DNA from: Chthoniobacterales bacterium | GTDB lineage: Bacteria; Verrucomicrobiota; Verrucomicrobiia; Chthoniobacterales; UBA6821 | Reading direction: 5' to 3' | Assembly: GCA_021733705.1 (NCBI GenBank) | Contig: JAIPKF010000003.1 | Location: forward strand, 1-25,419 | DNA: 25,419 bases | Shown here: positions 1-8,264 of the stretch, one piece after another | Layout of the letters: the number at the start of each line of letters is the position of its first letter | Position numbering within the stretch: position 1 is the first letter of the stretch | Translations under genes and position numbers: made by a program | The notes under the pieces: generated by a model | Seen by the model: the letters and a program-made list of their open reading frames with translations, nothing else | Told to the model about the DNA's origin: nothing | Database searches by the model: none

Positions 1-40
1 GCCAGCGTTCGTTCTGAGCCAGAATCAAACTCTCCGTTGA
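1..40 (-). rRNA. rrs: 16S rRNA, 5' end only (partial)
   Basis: The reverse complement of bases 1-33 reads AGAGTTTGATTCTGGCTCAG followed by AACGAACGCTGGC, the conserved start of bacterial 16S rRNA (the 27F primer site). By comparison with E. coli the mature 5' end lies about seven bases upstream, near base 40. The gene runs leftward out of the window. The exact bases after the primer site fit Verrucomicrobiota-like 16S, but this stretch is too short to place the organism firmly. Confidence 0.93.
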
Positions 41-49
41 AAAGTTTGC

Positions 50-74
50 GTCTTCTCGCGCTAACGCGGAAGAC
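50..74 (-). promoter_or_regulatory. Hairpin in the 16S rRNA leader
   Basis: Just upstream of the 16S 5' end, GTCTTCtCGCG (50-60) pairs with CGCGGAAGAC (65-74) around the four-base loop CTAA, with one bulged base. Its position about ten bases outside the mature rRNA suggests a leader or processing structure, for example for RNase III. That role is inferred from location only. Confidence 0.5.
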
Positions 75-468
75 AAATTCAGGCACTATTAAAAGTGACC
101 CCTTACTTTGATTGCTCGCTGTAAGTGCACTTTAATGGTCCGTTTAAAACTCGATTTCTATCGACAGAAAACGCACATTTCAGTTTTTGCTTTTATAAAA
201 AATGCTAGCAATAAAAATGTGATTTTTATTTTAGTATTTTATAAAACTGACATTGCTGACTTTTTCGAAAAATTCGAAAATTATTTATATCCATCTGATT
301 TTTATTTGCTATACAAAATCAGATCAGCGCTATCAAAGATCATTGCCGGTATCTACGAACACTATTCTGATTTCCCTAATTGGAACACGTCAGAAGAAGA
401 TGTCCTAAACGTAGACCGGTAAAAAACATTCCCGAATTCAAGTAACCGAGGTCACTGTCGGGTTGAGT

Positions 469-496
469 ACCTTACAGCACTCTTAGGGGGAGTCAA
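469..496 (-). promoter_or_regulatory. Candidate rRNA operon promoter
   Basis: On the minus strand a -35-like TTGACT (496-491) is followed after 16 bp by TAAGGT (474-469), which keeps the three most conserved -10 positions. This would start transcription near base 462 and give a leader of about 420 nt before 16S. Apart from the hairpin at 50-74, I see nothing convincing between 75 and 468. An AT-rich run at 505-545 could act as an UP-like element. Confidence 0.35.
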
Positions 497-572
497 TAAA
501 ATGTTTTAATTTTTTTTAATTTTTTTTAAACAAAAAAATATTGACACATTGATTTTCTTTACAACTGGATTC

Positions 573-1238
573 CTAGCTCCCCTTTTTTTGCCGCTTCTTT
601 TGAAAATAATGTGACGCTCCTTCATAGAAAAGAGGGAGCATGGAAATAAATATAATTGCGAGCACAACAGATTCAAAATGTTTTTGAACCCAATCCACAC
701 GTCCAAATAGAAGTCCTGCAGTCATCATCAAAAACACCCACAGAAAACTACCTAGAGCACTATAAAGAATGAATGTTTGTTGCTGCATCTTTGCCATTCC
801 AGCTACGAAAGGAACAATGGTCCGGAAAATAGGTAGAAAGCGAGCAAGAACAAGTGCTTTTGATCCATATTTTTTAAAGAATAGATGAGCGCGATCGAGA
901 TACCCTTTCTTAAGTATGAGTCCCTTTTCTTTAAAAATAGTGCCTCCTAACAGTCGCCCAAATTGGAAATTCAGCATGTTTCCTAAAAGAGCTGCGACAA
1001 TCAAAAGACTAAGCGCGTAACTATAGCGAATTCCTCCTTCTGGCTTAGCAGCTGCATAAGCACCAACCGCAAAGAGAAGTGCATCTCCTGGCAAGAAAGG
1101 GGTAATGACCAACCCTGTTTCACAAAAAACAATAAAAAATAAAATGCCGTAGATCCACGGCCCATAGAGAAAAATAAGATGAGCGAGACTTTGATCTAAG
1201 TGAATAAAGTTATCTTGGAACCAATGTAAAAAATTCAT
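573..1238 (-). CDS. DedA family membrane protein
   Basis: A polytopic inner-membrane protein of the DedA/VTT superfamily. These proteins are linked to membrane homeostasis, and some members flip undecaprenyl phosphate or phospholipids. The protein (221 aa from this start) shows the family signature in order: ETGLVITPFLPGDALLFAVG near residues 40-60, GNMLNFQFGRLLG, then ARFLPIFRTIVPFVAGMAKM around residues 130-150, with a hydrophobic C-terminal segment and a Lys/Arg-rich tail. An in-frame TTG at 1253 would add five residues. I prefer the ATG at 1238, although AGAGGA sits directly against it instead of at normal spacing. It is the last gene before the rRNA operon. The substrate is unknown. Confidence 0.88.
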   Translation of the reverse strand: MNFLHWFQDNFIHLDQSLAHLIFLYGPWIYGILFFIVFCETGLVITPFLPGDALLFAVGAYAAAKPEGGIRYSYALSLLIVAALLGNMLNFQFGRLLGGTIFKEKGLILKKGYLDRAHLFFKKYGSKALVLARFLPIFRTIVPFVAGMAKMQQQTFILYSALGSFLWVFLMMTAGLLFGRVDWVQKHFESVVLAIIFISMLPLFYEGASHYFQKKRQKKGS

Positions 1239-1299
1239 TCCTCTATGAATCAAGATTTGGATAGGACTGCAATTGTTTTTTATTGAAACCGTGCCTGCA

Positions 1300-1316
1300 A
1301 TGAAATGTGCGGGTTA
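1300..1316. repeat. Right-terminus fragment of the palindromic element
   Basis: TGAAATGTGCGGGTTA matches the right terminal repeat of the dispersed element, for example the end of copy C at 3758-3773, but no interior precedes it. It abuts copy A and shares its TA, so TGAAATGTgCGGGTTAACCCGgACATTTCA reads as one palindrome across the junction. It is probably the remnant of an earlier insertion at the same site. Confidence 0.7.
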
Positions 1317-1496
1317 ACCCGGACATTTCATACTGATCGTGACGAGGAGGCAGCAAAGGCTGATGGGGTAAGGCAGACGAGCATTTTGATGCCGGGCTGT
1401 ATGTGTATATACTGTCCAAATCAAAATGGGAGTCTAACGCAGCATCCATCTGGCTTCGCGGCCTCCGCAGGTGATTAGTGTGAAATATCCGGGTTA
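1315..1496 (+). repeat. Palindromic element copy A (subfamily I, 182 bp)
   Basis: Bounded by TA, with terminal inverted repeats TAACCCGGACATTTCATACT on the left and TGAAATATCCGGGTTA on the right. Inside, CATTTTGAT (1382-1390) pairs perfectly with ATCAAAATG (1420-1428), enclosing an apical hairpin built from GGGC, GTAT, ATAC and GTCC. An outer step GATGG/CCATC also pairs. It fills the gap between the aminotransferase stop codon (8 bp away) and the DedA gene, so it would be transcribed as the 3' untranslated region of the aminotransferase mRNA. Confidence 0.9.
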
Positions 1497-1503
1497 AATC
1501 GAA

Positions 1504-2670
1504 TCACTTTGTTTTCTCGCTGATAAAGAGTGCTATTTTCTCAAAAGCTATCTTAAGCTTCTCCATATTTGTAGCATAACTACAACGAATATATCCTTCT
1601 CCAGCCGCGCCAAATGCTGTTCCTGGAACAACGGCTACTTTTTTTTCCTGTAATAATTGAAGTGCGAAATCTTTACTACTGAGTCCTGTTTTTGCGATGT
1701 TTGGAAATATATAAAATGCTCCCCGAGGAAATGAAAATGGAAGCTTTAATTCTTGACATGCAGCAGCTACAAAATTGCGCCGTTGAGCATATTCGTGATG
1801 CATTTTAAGGAGACTAGGGGCTCCCGATTCTAAAGCTTCAATTGCCGCTTCTTGGCTCATAATCGGCGCACAGAGGATTGAATATTGATGGATCTTCATC
1901 ATTGCCTCAATGATATCTGCTGGACCACAGGCAAAGCCGAGACGCCACCCTGTCATTGCAAAAGCCTTAGAAACTCCATGAAGCAAAATCGTTCTCTCCT
2001 TCATTTGAGAAAGAGCCGCAATAGAATGATGGGCAAGACCGTCATAGGTCAGTTCGCTATAGATTTCATCAGTCACCACTAATAGATCATGCTTAATACA
2101 TAGCTCTGCAATCTTTGTTAGCTCTTCGTATGGCATGAGAGCTCCTGTCGGATTCGTTGGAAAGTTGAGCATCAAAACTTTTGTGCGCGGCGTGATAGCT
2201 TTTTCAATATCAGCAGCAAATAAAACAAAATGATCTTCCATCCGTGTGCTCAATGGCTTTGGAACACCACCTGCAAGGGTGATAGTGGGACCATAGGAAA
2301 CATAGCACGGTTCGTGATAAAGGACCTCATCTCCAGGATTCAAGATAGCACGCAGGGCAAGATCGATTCCCTCTGAGACCCCCACACAGACTAATATTTC
2401 ATTCTTTGGACTGTAGGAAACCTGAAGTTTTTGTTGAATGTAGTTAGCAATTGTATTCCTTAATCGGGGCAGTCCGAGATTCGAAGTGTAAGCTGTTTTC
2501 CCTTTTTCTAGTGCATAGATGGCTGCTTCACGAATATGCCATGGAGTCACAAAATCAGGCTCCCCAATACCAAGAGAAATGACATCACCCATCGATTGGA
2601 CAATTTCAAAAAAATCACGAATTCCTGATTTAGGTATTTTTTGAACGATGGAAGAGATGCGTGAATTCAT
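1504..2670 (-). CDS. Class I/II PLP-dependent aminotransferase (AlaT/AspC-like)
   Basis: A cytosolic fold-type I aminotransferase that moves an amino group between an amino acid and a 2-oxo acid using pyridoxal phosphate. The 388-aa length is normal for the family. Visible motifs are the substrate-side SLGIGEPDF (about residue 34), NFPTNPTGA (about 168), VVTDEIYSEL (about 198) and SKAFAMTGWRLG, which holds the PLP-binding lysine (about 234). The conserved C-terminal arginine motif is GYIRCSYA. It lies 70 bp downstream of an Lrp/AsnC regulator on the same strand, the arrangement of Bacillus alaR-alaT (yugG-yugH), so alanine or aspartate/aromatic transamination is likely. The exact substrate cannot be read from the sequence. 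There is no Shine-Dalgarno before the ATG. Confidence 0.9.
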   Translation of the reverse strand: MNSRISSIVQKIPKSGIRDFFEIVQSMGDVISLGIGEPDFVTPWHIREAAIYALEKGKTAYTSNLGLPRLRNTIANYIQQKLQVSYSPKNEILVCVGVSEGIDLALRAILNPGDEVLYHEPCYVSYGPTITLAGGVPKPLSTRMEDHFVLFAADIEKAITPRTKVLMLNFPTNPTGALMPYEELTKIAELCIKHDLLVVTDEIYSELTYDGLAHHSIAALSQMKERTILLHGVSKAFAMTGWRLGFACGPADIIEAMMKIHQYSILCAPIMSQEAAIEALESGAPSLLKMHHEYAQRRNFVAAACQELKLPFSFPRGAFYIFPNIAKTGLSSKDFALQLLQEKKVAVVPGTAFGAAGEGYIRCSYATNMEKLKIAFEKIALFISEKTK

Positions 2671-2740
2671 AAATCAAATATTCCGGTGCTTGGTAACTCT
2701 TTCATGATCATCTTCGCCTCATAACTCTTTTTTAACCTCG

Positions 2741-3220
2741 CTAGGGGGCCACAGAAAGGCGCTCCATTACTTCTTCCTGTTGATGAAAAATTCCGTTTTC
2801 TTTGTAGGTTTTGAGACGAAAACGCGTGGCACATGATTGAACAGCTTCAATAGTGCTTAATTTATGAGCTACAAACGAGGCCACATCACGAAGTGATTTT
2901 CCTTCAACCATCACTAAAAGATCATAACCACCGCTCATGAGATAAACATTTTCCACCTCTTCAAAACGAGCAATGCGACTAGCAATACGATCAAAGCCTC
3001 CTTCACGCTCCGGCGTGATTTTCACTTCAATGACTGCTGTTACTAAATTCGGATCGAGGCGTTCACGATCAACAACCGCATGGTAAGCGAGAATGGTTCC
3101 ATCAGCTTCCCACTGGCGAATTTTCTCTACTACTTCTCTCTCCGAAAGCCCGAGTTGGGCTGCCAACTGAGCAGGAGAAGTGCGATCATCTTTTTGTAAT
3201 AACTGAAGTAATGCGTCCAT
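2741..3220 (-). CDS. Lrp/AsnC family transcriptional regulator
   Basis: A 159-aa DNA-binding regulator of the feast/famine family. The N-terminus carries a winged helix-turn-helix (residues 1-60; SPAQLAAQLGLSEREVVEKI spans the recognition region, then GTILAYHAVVD). The C-terminal RAM/ligand domain follows (about residues 65-145; AVIEVKITPE, VENVYLMSGGYDLLVMVEG). Members usually bind an amino acid and act as dimers or octamers. Being directly upstream of and co-directional with the aminotransferase, it probably controls that gene and itself in response to an amino acid, as AlaR does for alaT in Bacillus. This is inference from context. The interval 3221-3320 upstream must hold its promoter, but no strong -35/-10 pair stands out. 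Confidence 0.9.
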   Translation of the reverse strand: MDALLQLLQKDDRTSPAQLAAQLGLSEREVVEKIRQWEADGTILAYHAVVDRERLDPNLVTAVIEVKITPEREGGFDRIASRIARFEEVENVYLMSGGYDLLVMVEGKSLRDVASFVAHKLSTIEAVQSCATRFRLKTYKENGIFHQQEEVMERLSVAP

Positions 3221-3320
3221 AATCAGAGAAGTATGAATGAAATCAGTTCATCCGACAATCCTTCATCACCCTCTTTGCAAGAAGGTAGATCGCAACACTA
3301 CTATCAGCCTCCGTTTTCTT

Positions 3321-3504
3321 TAACCCGGATATTTCATACTGAATCGTCATGAGGCGCCGTGCAAAGCTTATTAGTACAAGGAGGGCGAAGGATTGTGATG
3401 CTGGGCTGTATGTTTCATACTGCCCAAGTCACAATTCGAGACCAACGCAGTAATGATGAGCTTTCCACAAGCCGTAATAGATTTAGTATGAAATATCCGG
3501 GTTA
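3321..3504 (+). repeat. Palindromic element copy B (subfamily II, 184 bp)
   Basis: The terminal repeats begin TAACCCGGATATTTCATACT and end GTATGAAATATCCGGGTTA, both flanked by TA. The stems are stepped. AAGCTTATTAGTAC (3364-3377) pairs with GTAATGATGAGCTT (3450-3463) with one mismatch, counting G-U pairs. ATTGTGA (3392-3398) pairs with TCACAAT (3429-3435). GGGC (3403-3406) pairs with GCCC (3422-3425), and GTATG/CATAC closes a TTT loop. It is nearly identical to copies F and G in inverse orientation. It shares its right-hand TA with copy C. Confidence 0.93.
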
Positions 3505-3773
3505 ACCCGCATATTTCATACTGAATCGTCATGAGGCGCCGCGAATCCTGATGCAGACACCACCGGCGGTCGGGAGACCGCGGGGTAGACTGCCCTGGCT
3601 TTAGGGGGCAGCCCTGAAAGGGCGAGACGAGGGGGAGCGAGCGAGTCAACGAAGGTGATGGATTGCGACGACGGCTGTATATTTCATACTGCCCGAGGAG
3701 CAATTCGAAGCTGACGCAGTATCCATCAAGTGTTCGCAAGCCGCAGCAGAATCGGTATGAAATGTGCGGGCTA
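3503..3773 (+). repeat. Palindromic element copy C with GC-rich hairpin module (subfamily III, 271 bp)
   Basis: Begins TAACCCGCATATTTCATACT and ends GTATGAAATGTGCGGGCTA. It has the shared apical hairpin (GGC-TGTAT...ATACTGCC) with different flanking stems that still pair: GATGGAT (3657-3663) with ATCCATC (3721-3727), and ATTGC (3662-3666) with GCAAT (3700-3704). It carries an extra module of three hairpins: GCGGTC-ggga-GACCGC (3566-3581), CTGCCC...GGGCAG (3590-3611) and CCCT-gaa-AGGG (about 3612-3622). It lies between the Lrp regulator and the clpC stop codon and overlaps copy B by one TA. Confidence 0.92.
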
Positions 3774-3800
3774 AAACTAAAAATGTAAATGGAGCTGCTC

Positions 3801-6335
3801 TTAAATGAGCTGCTTTGCAGCGGAGCTTTTTACTACTTTAAAAGTAAGTTTTTCTTGTTCCTCTATCTCCTTGCTATTCTTCTCAGCACCCTTTTTTTTC
3901 TGCTTTGTCACTTTGACATGGTCGCCCTCCTTGATCGTTCCTTTAAGGAGCTCTTCAGCCATAGGATTCTCTAAATAGCGCTCTACAGCACGACGCATTG
4001 GACGTGCGCCGTACGTTGTGTCATATCCTTTTTCGATCAGGAATTCGTGAGCTTTTTGATCCAGTGTGACATGAACATCTTTTGCTCTAATCCGTTCTAT
4101 GACTTTGGCCACTTCGAGATCGATAATTTTGGAGAGCATCGGTTTTTCGAGTGTTTGAAATACAACGATATCATCCAAACGATTTAAGAATTCTGGCTTA
4201 AAGACTTTCTTCGTCTCTTCCATGATTTTTTCACGCATTGCTTTGTGATTACTATCTAAGGAGGGAGCTCCAAAGCCCAAAGTATTTTGTTTCTTGATCA
4301 AGTCGGCACCCACATTAGAAGTCATAATGATAATCGTATTTCTAAAATCAATTTTACGACCAAGGCTATCTGTAATCTTTCCCTCTTCTAAAATTTGCAA
4401 CATGAGGTGCATGATATCGGGATGTGCTTTTTCAATTTCATCAAACAGCACTACTGAATAGGGCCGCCGACGTACCGCTTCAGAAAGCTGACCTCCCTCA
4501 TCGTGGCCCACATAACCAGGAGGAGAGCCGATCATACGAGAGGAGGTAAATTTTTCCATGTACTCGGACATATCGATCTGTATGAGAGCCTCTGCATCTC
4601 CAAACATAAATTCTGCTAATGTTCGTGCGAGGAATGTTTTTCCCACACCTGTTGGCCCTAAGAAAATGAAAGAGCCAATGGGGCGAGCAGGATCTTTTAA
4701 ATCTGCACGAGAGCGGCGCAACGCTTTACTAATGGCAGTCACGGCTTCATCCTGACCGATGACTTTGGTCTTAAGCTCCTCCTCCATAGCAAGGAGCTTT
4801 TCTTTTTCTTGATTTTCCATGCGCTGCAAGGGAACTCCTGTCATTTTTGCAATGACATGCAGGATCTCTTCATCCGTAACAAGAACTTGTTTTTCCTGAC
4901 GTTGTTGACGCCATGCTGATAAAATAGATTCTAGTTTTTCTTTTTCAGATTTTTCAGCATCACGTAACGAAGCAGCTTTCTCAAAATCTTGCAACTTGAT
5001 TGCCTCTTCTTTTGAGGTGCGAAGGCTGTTAATATTTGTTTCCATCTCTGTGACTGAAGGAGGTGGGACGAGCCCTGCAATACGAGCACGGGACCCAGCT
5101 TCATCCATGACATCAATCGCTTTGTCAGGAAGGAATCGGGCTGTAAGATAACGCTCAGAGAGCTTTACTGCTTTTTCAAGAGCGCTATCCGAGTAAACAG
5201 CTTTGTGATGTGCTTCATATTTTGAACGGAGCCCTTTTAAAATGAGAATAGCCTCTTCCACTGAGGGTTCTTCAACTTTGACCGTTTGAAAACGACGTTC
5301 CAAGGCAGTATCCTTTTCAATGTATTTACGATATTCATGGAGCGTTGTGGCTCCAATACATTGAAGCTCTCCACGACTCAGTGCTGGTTTGATAATATTC
5401 GAAGCATCCATGGCTCCCTCTGCAGAGCCAGCACCAACAATCGTATGCATTTCATCAATAAAAAGGATGATGTTTTTGTTGCGACGAATTTCATCCATCA
5501 CCATTTTAATGCGCTCTTCAAATTGACCACGGTATTTTGTTCCGGCAACCATCAATGCCAAATCGAGTGTGACGATACGTTTTGCAGCAAGAATATCAGG
5601 AACATTTCCATGGATAATTTCTTGAGCGAGACCTTCTGCAATCGCTGTTTTACCTACACCAGCCTCCCCAATGAGCACGGGGTTGTTTTTTCCACGTCGA
5701 CAGAGAATTTGAATCACACGAGCAATTTCATCAGCACGCCCGATCACAGGATCCAACTCTCCTTTTTTCGCTAACTCTGTGAGATCTCGTCCAAAGGCTT
5801 TTAGAGCAGGCATCTTAACAGTTTTAGAAGAATCGTTGGCCCCACCCGAAAGAATCGCCTCTCCATCGTCATCATCGGTCTCACCGGGTATAAAATGAGG
5901 ATCTAGTTCCTTGAGAATATCGTTACGTGTTTGTTCAATATCGACTTCAAGTTGCTGTAATACACGTGAAGCAATACCTTCTCCCTCACGCAACAAGCCG
6001 AGCAAGAGATGTTCCGTTCCTACATAACTGTGTTGCAGTGCCTTTGCCTCCTTGCCAGCAAGAGCAATCACTTTTTTAACACGCGGGGTATAGGGAATAT
6101 TTCCTGACGGTTTTGCGCTTGCCCCCTCTTTGCCTACTAACTTCTTAACTTCTTGACGTACGGTTTCTAGATTCAGCCCCATTTTCTGCAAGACATTAAC
6201 AGCTACACCTTGTCCAAGCTGGATGAGCCCCAAGAGGAGATGCTCCGTGCCGATATAGTCATGATGGAGCTCTTCCGCCTCTTTACGAGCAAGCATGAGG
6301 ACTTCTTGAGCTCGTGGGGTAAAATTATTTAACAT
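3801..6335 (-). CDS. clpC: ATP-dependent Clp protease ATPase subunit ClpC
   Basis: A hexameric AAA+ unfoldase that feeds substrates to ClpP in the cytosol, including arginine-phosphorylated proteins. At 844 aa it has full ClpC length. Domains in order: two N-domain repeats (residues 1-145, both with HxY(I/V)GTEHLLLGL); AAA1 with Walker A GEAGVGKT (about 224) and Walker B ILFIDEMHT; a middle domain with a UVR-like coiled coil (EEAIKLQDFEKAASLRDAEK, about 445-465); AAA2 with Walker A GPTGVGKT (about 565) and VVLFDEIEKAHPD; and a C-terminal D2-small domain. It is third in mcsA-mcsB-clpC, 137 bp after mcsB, and that gap holds three TTCGAA palindromes. Two AGCAGCTC direct repeats flank the stop codon. 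No clpP is in the window. Confidence 0.97.
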   Translation of the reverse strand: MLNNFTPRAQEVLMLARKEAEELHHDYIGTEHLLLGLIQLGQGVAVNVLQKMGLNLETVRQEVKKLVGKEGASAKPSGNIPYTPRVKKVIALAGKEAKALQHSYVGTEHLLLGLLREGEGIASRVLQQLEVDIEQTRNDILKELDPHFIPGETDDDDGEAILSGGANDSSKTVKMPALKAFGRDLTELAKKGELDPVIGRADEIARVIQILCRRGKNNPVLIGEAGVGKTAIAEGLAQEIIHGNVPDILAAKRIVTLDLALMVAGTKYRGQFEERIKMVMDEIRRNKNIILFIDEMHTIVGAGSAEGAMDASNIIKPALSRGELQCIGATTLHEYRKYIEKDTALERRFQTVKVEEPSVEEAILILKGLRSKYEAHHKAVYSDSALEKAVKLSERYLTARFLPDKAIDVMDEAGSRARIAGLVPPPSVTEMETNINSLRTSKEEAIKLQDFEKAASLRDAEKSEKEKLESILSAWRQQRQEKQVLVTDEEILHVIAKMTGVPLQRMENQEKEKLLAMEEELKTKVIGQDEAVTAISKALRRSRADLKDPARPIGSFIFLGPTGVGKTFLARTLAEFMFGDAEALIQIDMSEYMEKFTSSRMIGSPPGYVGHDEGGQLSEAVRRRPYSVVLFDEIEKAHPDIMHLMLQILEEGKITDSLGRKIDFRNTIIIMTSNVGADLIKKQNTLGFGAPSLDSNHKAMREKIMEETKKVFKPEFLNRLDDIVVFQTLEKPMLSKIIDLEVAKVIERIRAKDVHVTLDQKAHEFLIEKGYDTTYGARPMRRAVERYLENPMAEELLKGTIKEGDHVKVTKQKKKGAEKNSKEIEEQEKLTFKVVKSSAAKQLI

Positions 6336-6352
6336 ATAAAATTAGTTCTCAG

Positions 6353-6450
6353 TTCGAAATGGTAATTTGTTTTGTTTTTAACGCATCAATAAAACAATGT
6401 TTCGAATTTACACCATGATGAGTAGCTTCGCAATTCGTAATTGGTTCGAA
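6353..6450. promoter_or_regulatory. Three TTCGAA palindromes between mcsB and clpC
   Basis: The 137-bp gap contains TTCGAA at 6353-6358, 6401-6406 and 6445-6450, plus an imperfect dyad CAATTcgtAATTG at 6431-6443. The spacings are 48 and 44 bp. No CtsR-type direct repeat (GTCAAA) is visible. These may be operator sites or elements of an internal clpC promoter. The role is unproven. Confidence 0.3.
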
Positions 6451-6472
6451 TATTTTTTAGGAAATATTTGGA

Positions 6473-7561
6473 TCAAACAGATCCGTTTTCTAGCAATACG
6501 GGCTCTGGGATTTGTTTTAACTTATCTCGAATCAGTGTTGCTCTTAGAGTATCCCGCTCCTTAGAGGTCATTTTCAAAAGTTGGGCACGTTTTTGCAAAT
6601 GCGCTGGTTGTGCTTCCATAAAAAGGGCATCAATGTGATGGGAGACCTCCTTAGGGAATAAATTTAAATCAATACCTAACTTCATTAAGGAGAGAAGATT
6701 TAATGACTCTTTTGTCGTGATAGAATAGGCATGACTTAAGATTCCATAAGCTCTTCCAATTTGGTCCTTCAGCGTTTCTGACTGTTGTTTTAAAAGCATC
6801 ATGCGTGCATTGGTTTCATGTTGAAAGATCTGCTGAATCACTACATGAAGACGTTCAATAATATCTTCTTCTTTTTCTCCAAGGGTAGTTTGGTTGGAAA
6901 TTTGAAAAAGATTGCCAATGGCATCTGTTCCCTCTCCATGTAATCCTCGGACAACAAGCCCCATTTTATTAACAGAATTAATAATTTTATTCATGTGCTC
7001 TAAAAGCACGAGGCCCGGTAGATGTAGCATTGCAGAAACACGCATCCCGGTTCCAACGTTACTAGGGCATGCTGTGAGGTATCCCAGGTTAGGATGAAAA
7101 GCAAAAGGAAGATGTTCTTCGAGTCCTGTATCCATTTGAGCAATGATGGAGAATGCTTCTCTCAATTGAAATCCAGGAAGAATCGCTTGCATGCGAAGAT
7201 GATCCTCTTCGTTAATCATGACACTTAAGGTCTGATTTGAATTCATAACAATAGCACTTCCAACCGTCTTTTGAGCATGCTCACAACTAATAAAATGACG
7301 TTCCACCAAAACTTGCTTATCAAGCAGTGTTAAGTTTTCCATTCTTTCCGAAAAAGCAGAAACCATCTGAGGCTGCGATTCAACAGCACTTTTGATTTCC
7401 TCCATGAGAGTAATCCTCTCCTGCTTTTTTGCCCACCCCGGAAACGCCTTTTTATCAAGATTGCGGGCCAAACGAACACGACTACTCACGACAATTTGGG
7501 AGTAAGGATCGTTGTGAACCAGCGATTCTCTGGGGTTAGTAAAAAAATCAGAAAGCTTCAT
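6473..7561 (-). CDS. mcsB: Protein arginine kinase McsB
   Basis: A phosphagen-kinase-fold enzyme that transfers phosphate from ATP to protein arginine residues, marking them for ClpC-ClpP. At 362 aa it matches McsB length. Key motifs are SSRVRLARNL (residues 27-36), the loop around CEHAQ, SVMINEEDHLRMQ (the guanidino-binding acidic region), CPSNVGTGMRVSAMLHLPGL (nucleotide-binding Arg, about 165-184) and GLHGEGTDAIGNLFQISNQTTLG. Near the C-terminus RDTLRA fits the RDxxRA motif by which McsB binds phosphoarginine allosterically. Its ATG overlaps the mcsA stop (ATGA), indicating translational coupling with its activator. clpC follows. I see no catalytic loss. Confidence 0.95.
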   Translation of the reverse strand: MKLSDFFTNPRESLVHNDPYSQIVVSSRVRLARNLDKKAFPGWAKKQERITLMEEIKSAVESQPQMVSAFSERMENLTLLDKQVLVERHFISCEHAQKTVGSAIVMNSNQTLSVMINEEDHLRMQAILPGFQLREAFSIIAQMDTGLEEHLPFAFHPNLGYLTACPSNVGTGMRVSAMLHLPGLVLLEHMNKIINSVNKMGLVVRGLHGEGTDAIGNLFQISNQTTLGEKEEDIIERLHVVIQQIFQHETNARMMLLKQQSETLKDQIGRAYGILSHAYSITTKESLNLLSLMKLGIDLNLFPKEVSHHIDALFMEAQPAHLQKRAQLLKMTSKERDTLRATLIRDKLKQIPEPVLLENGSV

Positions 7562-8184
7562 AGGAGAAAATCTTTCTCTCCTCCAGGGGGAGGAAGATCG
7601 AGTGGTTTTTTAGTAAGGCCCTCGCTTGTCACTTCGGAAAAATCCTCTAACGGCAACATCTCCTGAATTATCTTTGGGTAAGTACCATTGCTTTCCTCAT
7701 GAACTTCCTCTCCTGATTCGATCTTCTGAATGAGGTCTCGATAACCTCCTGCTTCTTCATATTCTTCTTTTTGGATCGCGATCACTAATAATTTCTTGAG
7801 TCTCTCGAGCTGCGAAGCGCGCTTATAAGCAGCTGCTATTTTTTCTGGGACTTTTCCAGTATGAACCATCCCGCGATGCATGTTACGAAGCATGACCGAA
7901 AGACCCTCCTTAAAGGTTTCATAGCAGGCACTACAACCAAGGCGTCCACGTTTTTTGAAATCACTTTGAGAAAAACCACAGACAGGACAAGAGATAGAAG
8001 TTTTTTCAATTTCCTGAGCAGCTCCAAGCCCTAGAAGCAAGTCAGCAAGCGCAAATCCCATCGGATCATGGACCCCTTGTAGTTTAGAGCAGGATTCACA
8101 AAGATTAAGCTTCTGGACATTTCCCTCAATCATTTGAGTTAAAAAAACCGTTGCTTCTTTTGCATTACAAACGTCACAAAACAT
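7558..8184 (-). CDS. mcsA: McsA, zinc-binding activator of McsB (UVR domain)
   Basis: The small partner that activates McsB and links it to ClpC. The protein begins MFCDVC, the usual McsA start. Two four-cysteine zinc sites follow: CDVC plus CESC (residues 3-36), and CPVC plus CSAC (about 67-95). A UVR coiled coil comes next (ERLKKLLVIAIQKEEYEEAG, about 135-155) and then a tail (residues 165-208) that I do not recognise. Upstream in-frame codons to 8295 exist, but family alignment favours ATG at 8184. That ATG has no Shine-Dalgarno; a small ORF with an excellent one ends 11 bases before it. It heads mcsA-mcsB-clpC. The ctsR repressor seen upstream in Firmicutes is absent. Confidence 0.9.
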   Translation of the reverse strand: MFCDVCNAKEATVFLTQMIEGNVQKLNLCESCSKLQGVHDPMGFALADLLLGLGAAQEIEKTSISCPVCGFSQSDFKKRGRLGCSACYETFKEGLSVMLRNMHRGMVHTGKVPEKIAAAYKRASQLERLKKLLVIAIQKEEYEEAGGYRDLIQKIESGEEVHEESNGTYPKIIQEMLPLEDFSEVTSEGLTKKPLDLPPPGGEKDFLL

Positions 8185-8195
8185 GGGAATAAAAG

Positions 8196-8264
8196 CTAGA
8201 TCGTGGTTGGCAATAGAGGTTTTATTGAAAAAGCATAAAGTGATGACGCTCCAATATAATCCAT
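8196..8264 (-). CDS. Possible 22-codon leader ORF upstream of mcsA
   Basis: AAGGAG (8276-8271) stands six bases before an ATG at 8264, one of only two near-ideal ribosome binding sites I see in the window. The frame encodes MDYIGASSLYAFSIKPLLPTTI without the family resemblance a conserved small protein might show. It ends in TAG 11 bases before the mcsA ATG, which lacks its own site. It could be a leader peptide that lets ribosomes re-initiate on mcsA. Chance is also possible. Confidence 0.4.
   Translation of the reverse strand: MDYIGASSLYAFSIKPLLPTTI

Noticed and set aside
108..422. 104-codon open frame opposite the rRNA leader
   Set aside because: It lies inside the region that must carry the rRNA promoter and leader, has no Shine-Dalgarno sequence, biased AT-rich composition and no recognisable domain. 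Probably chance.
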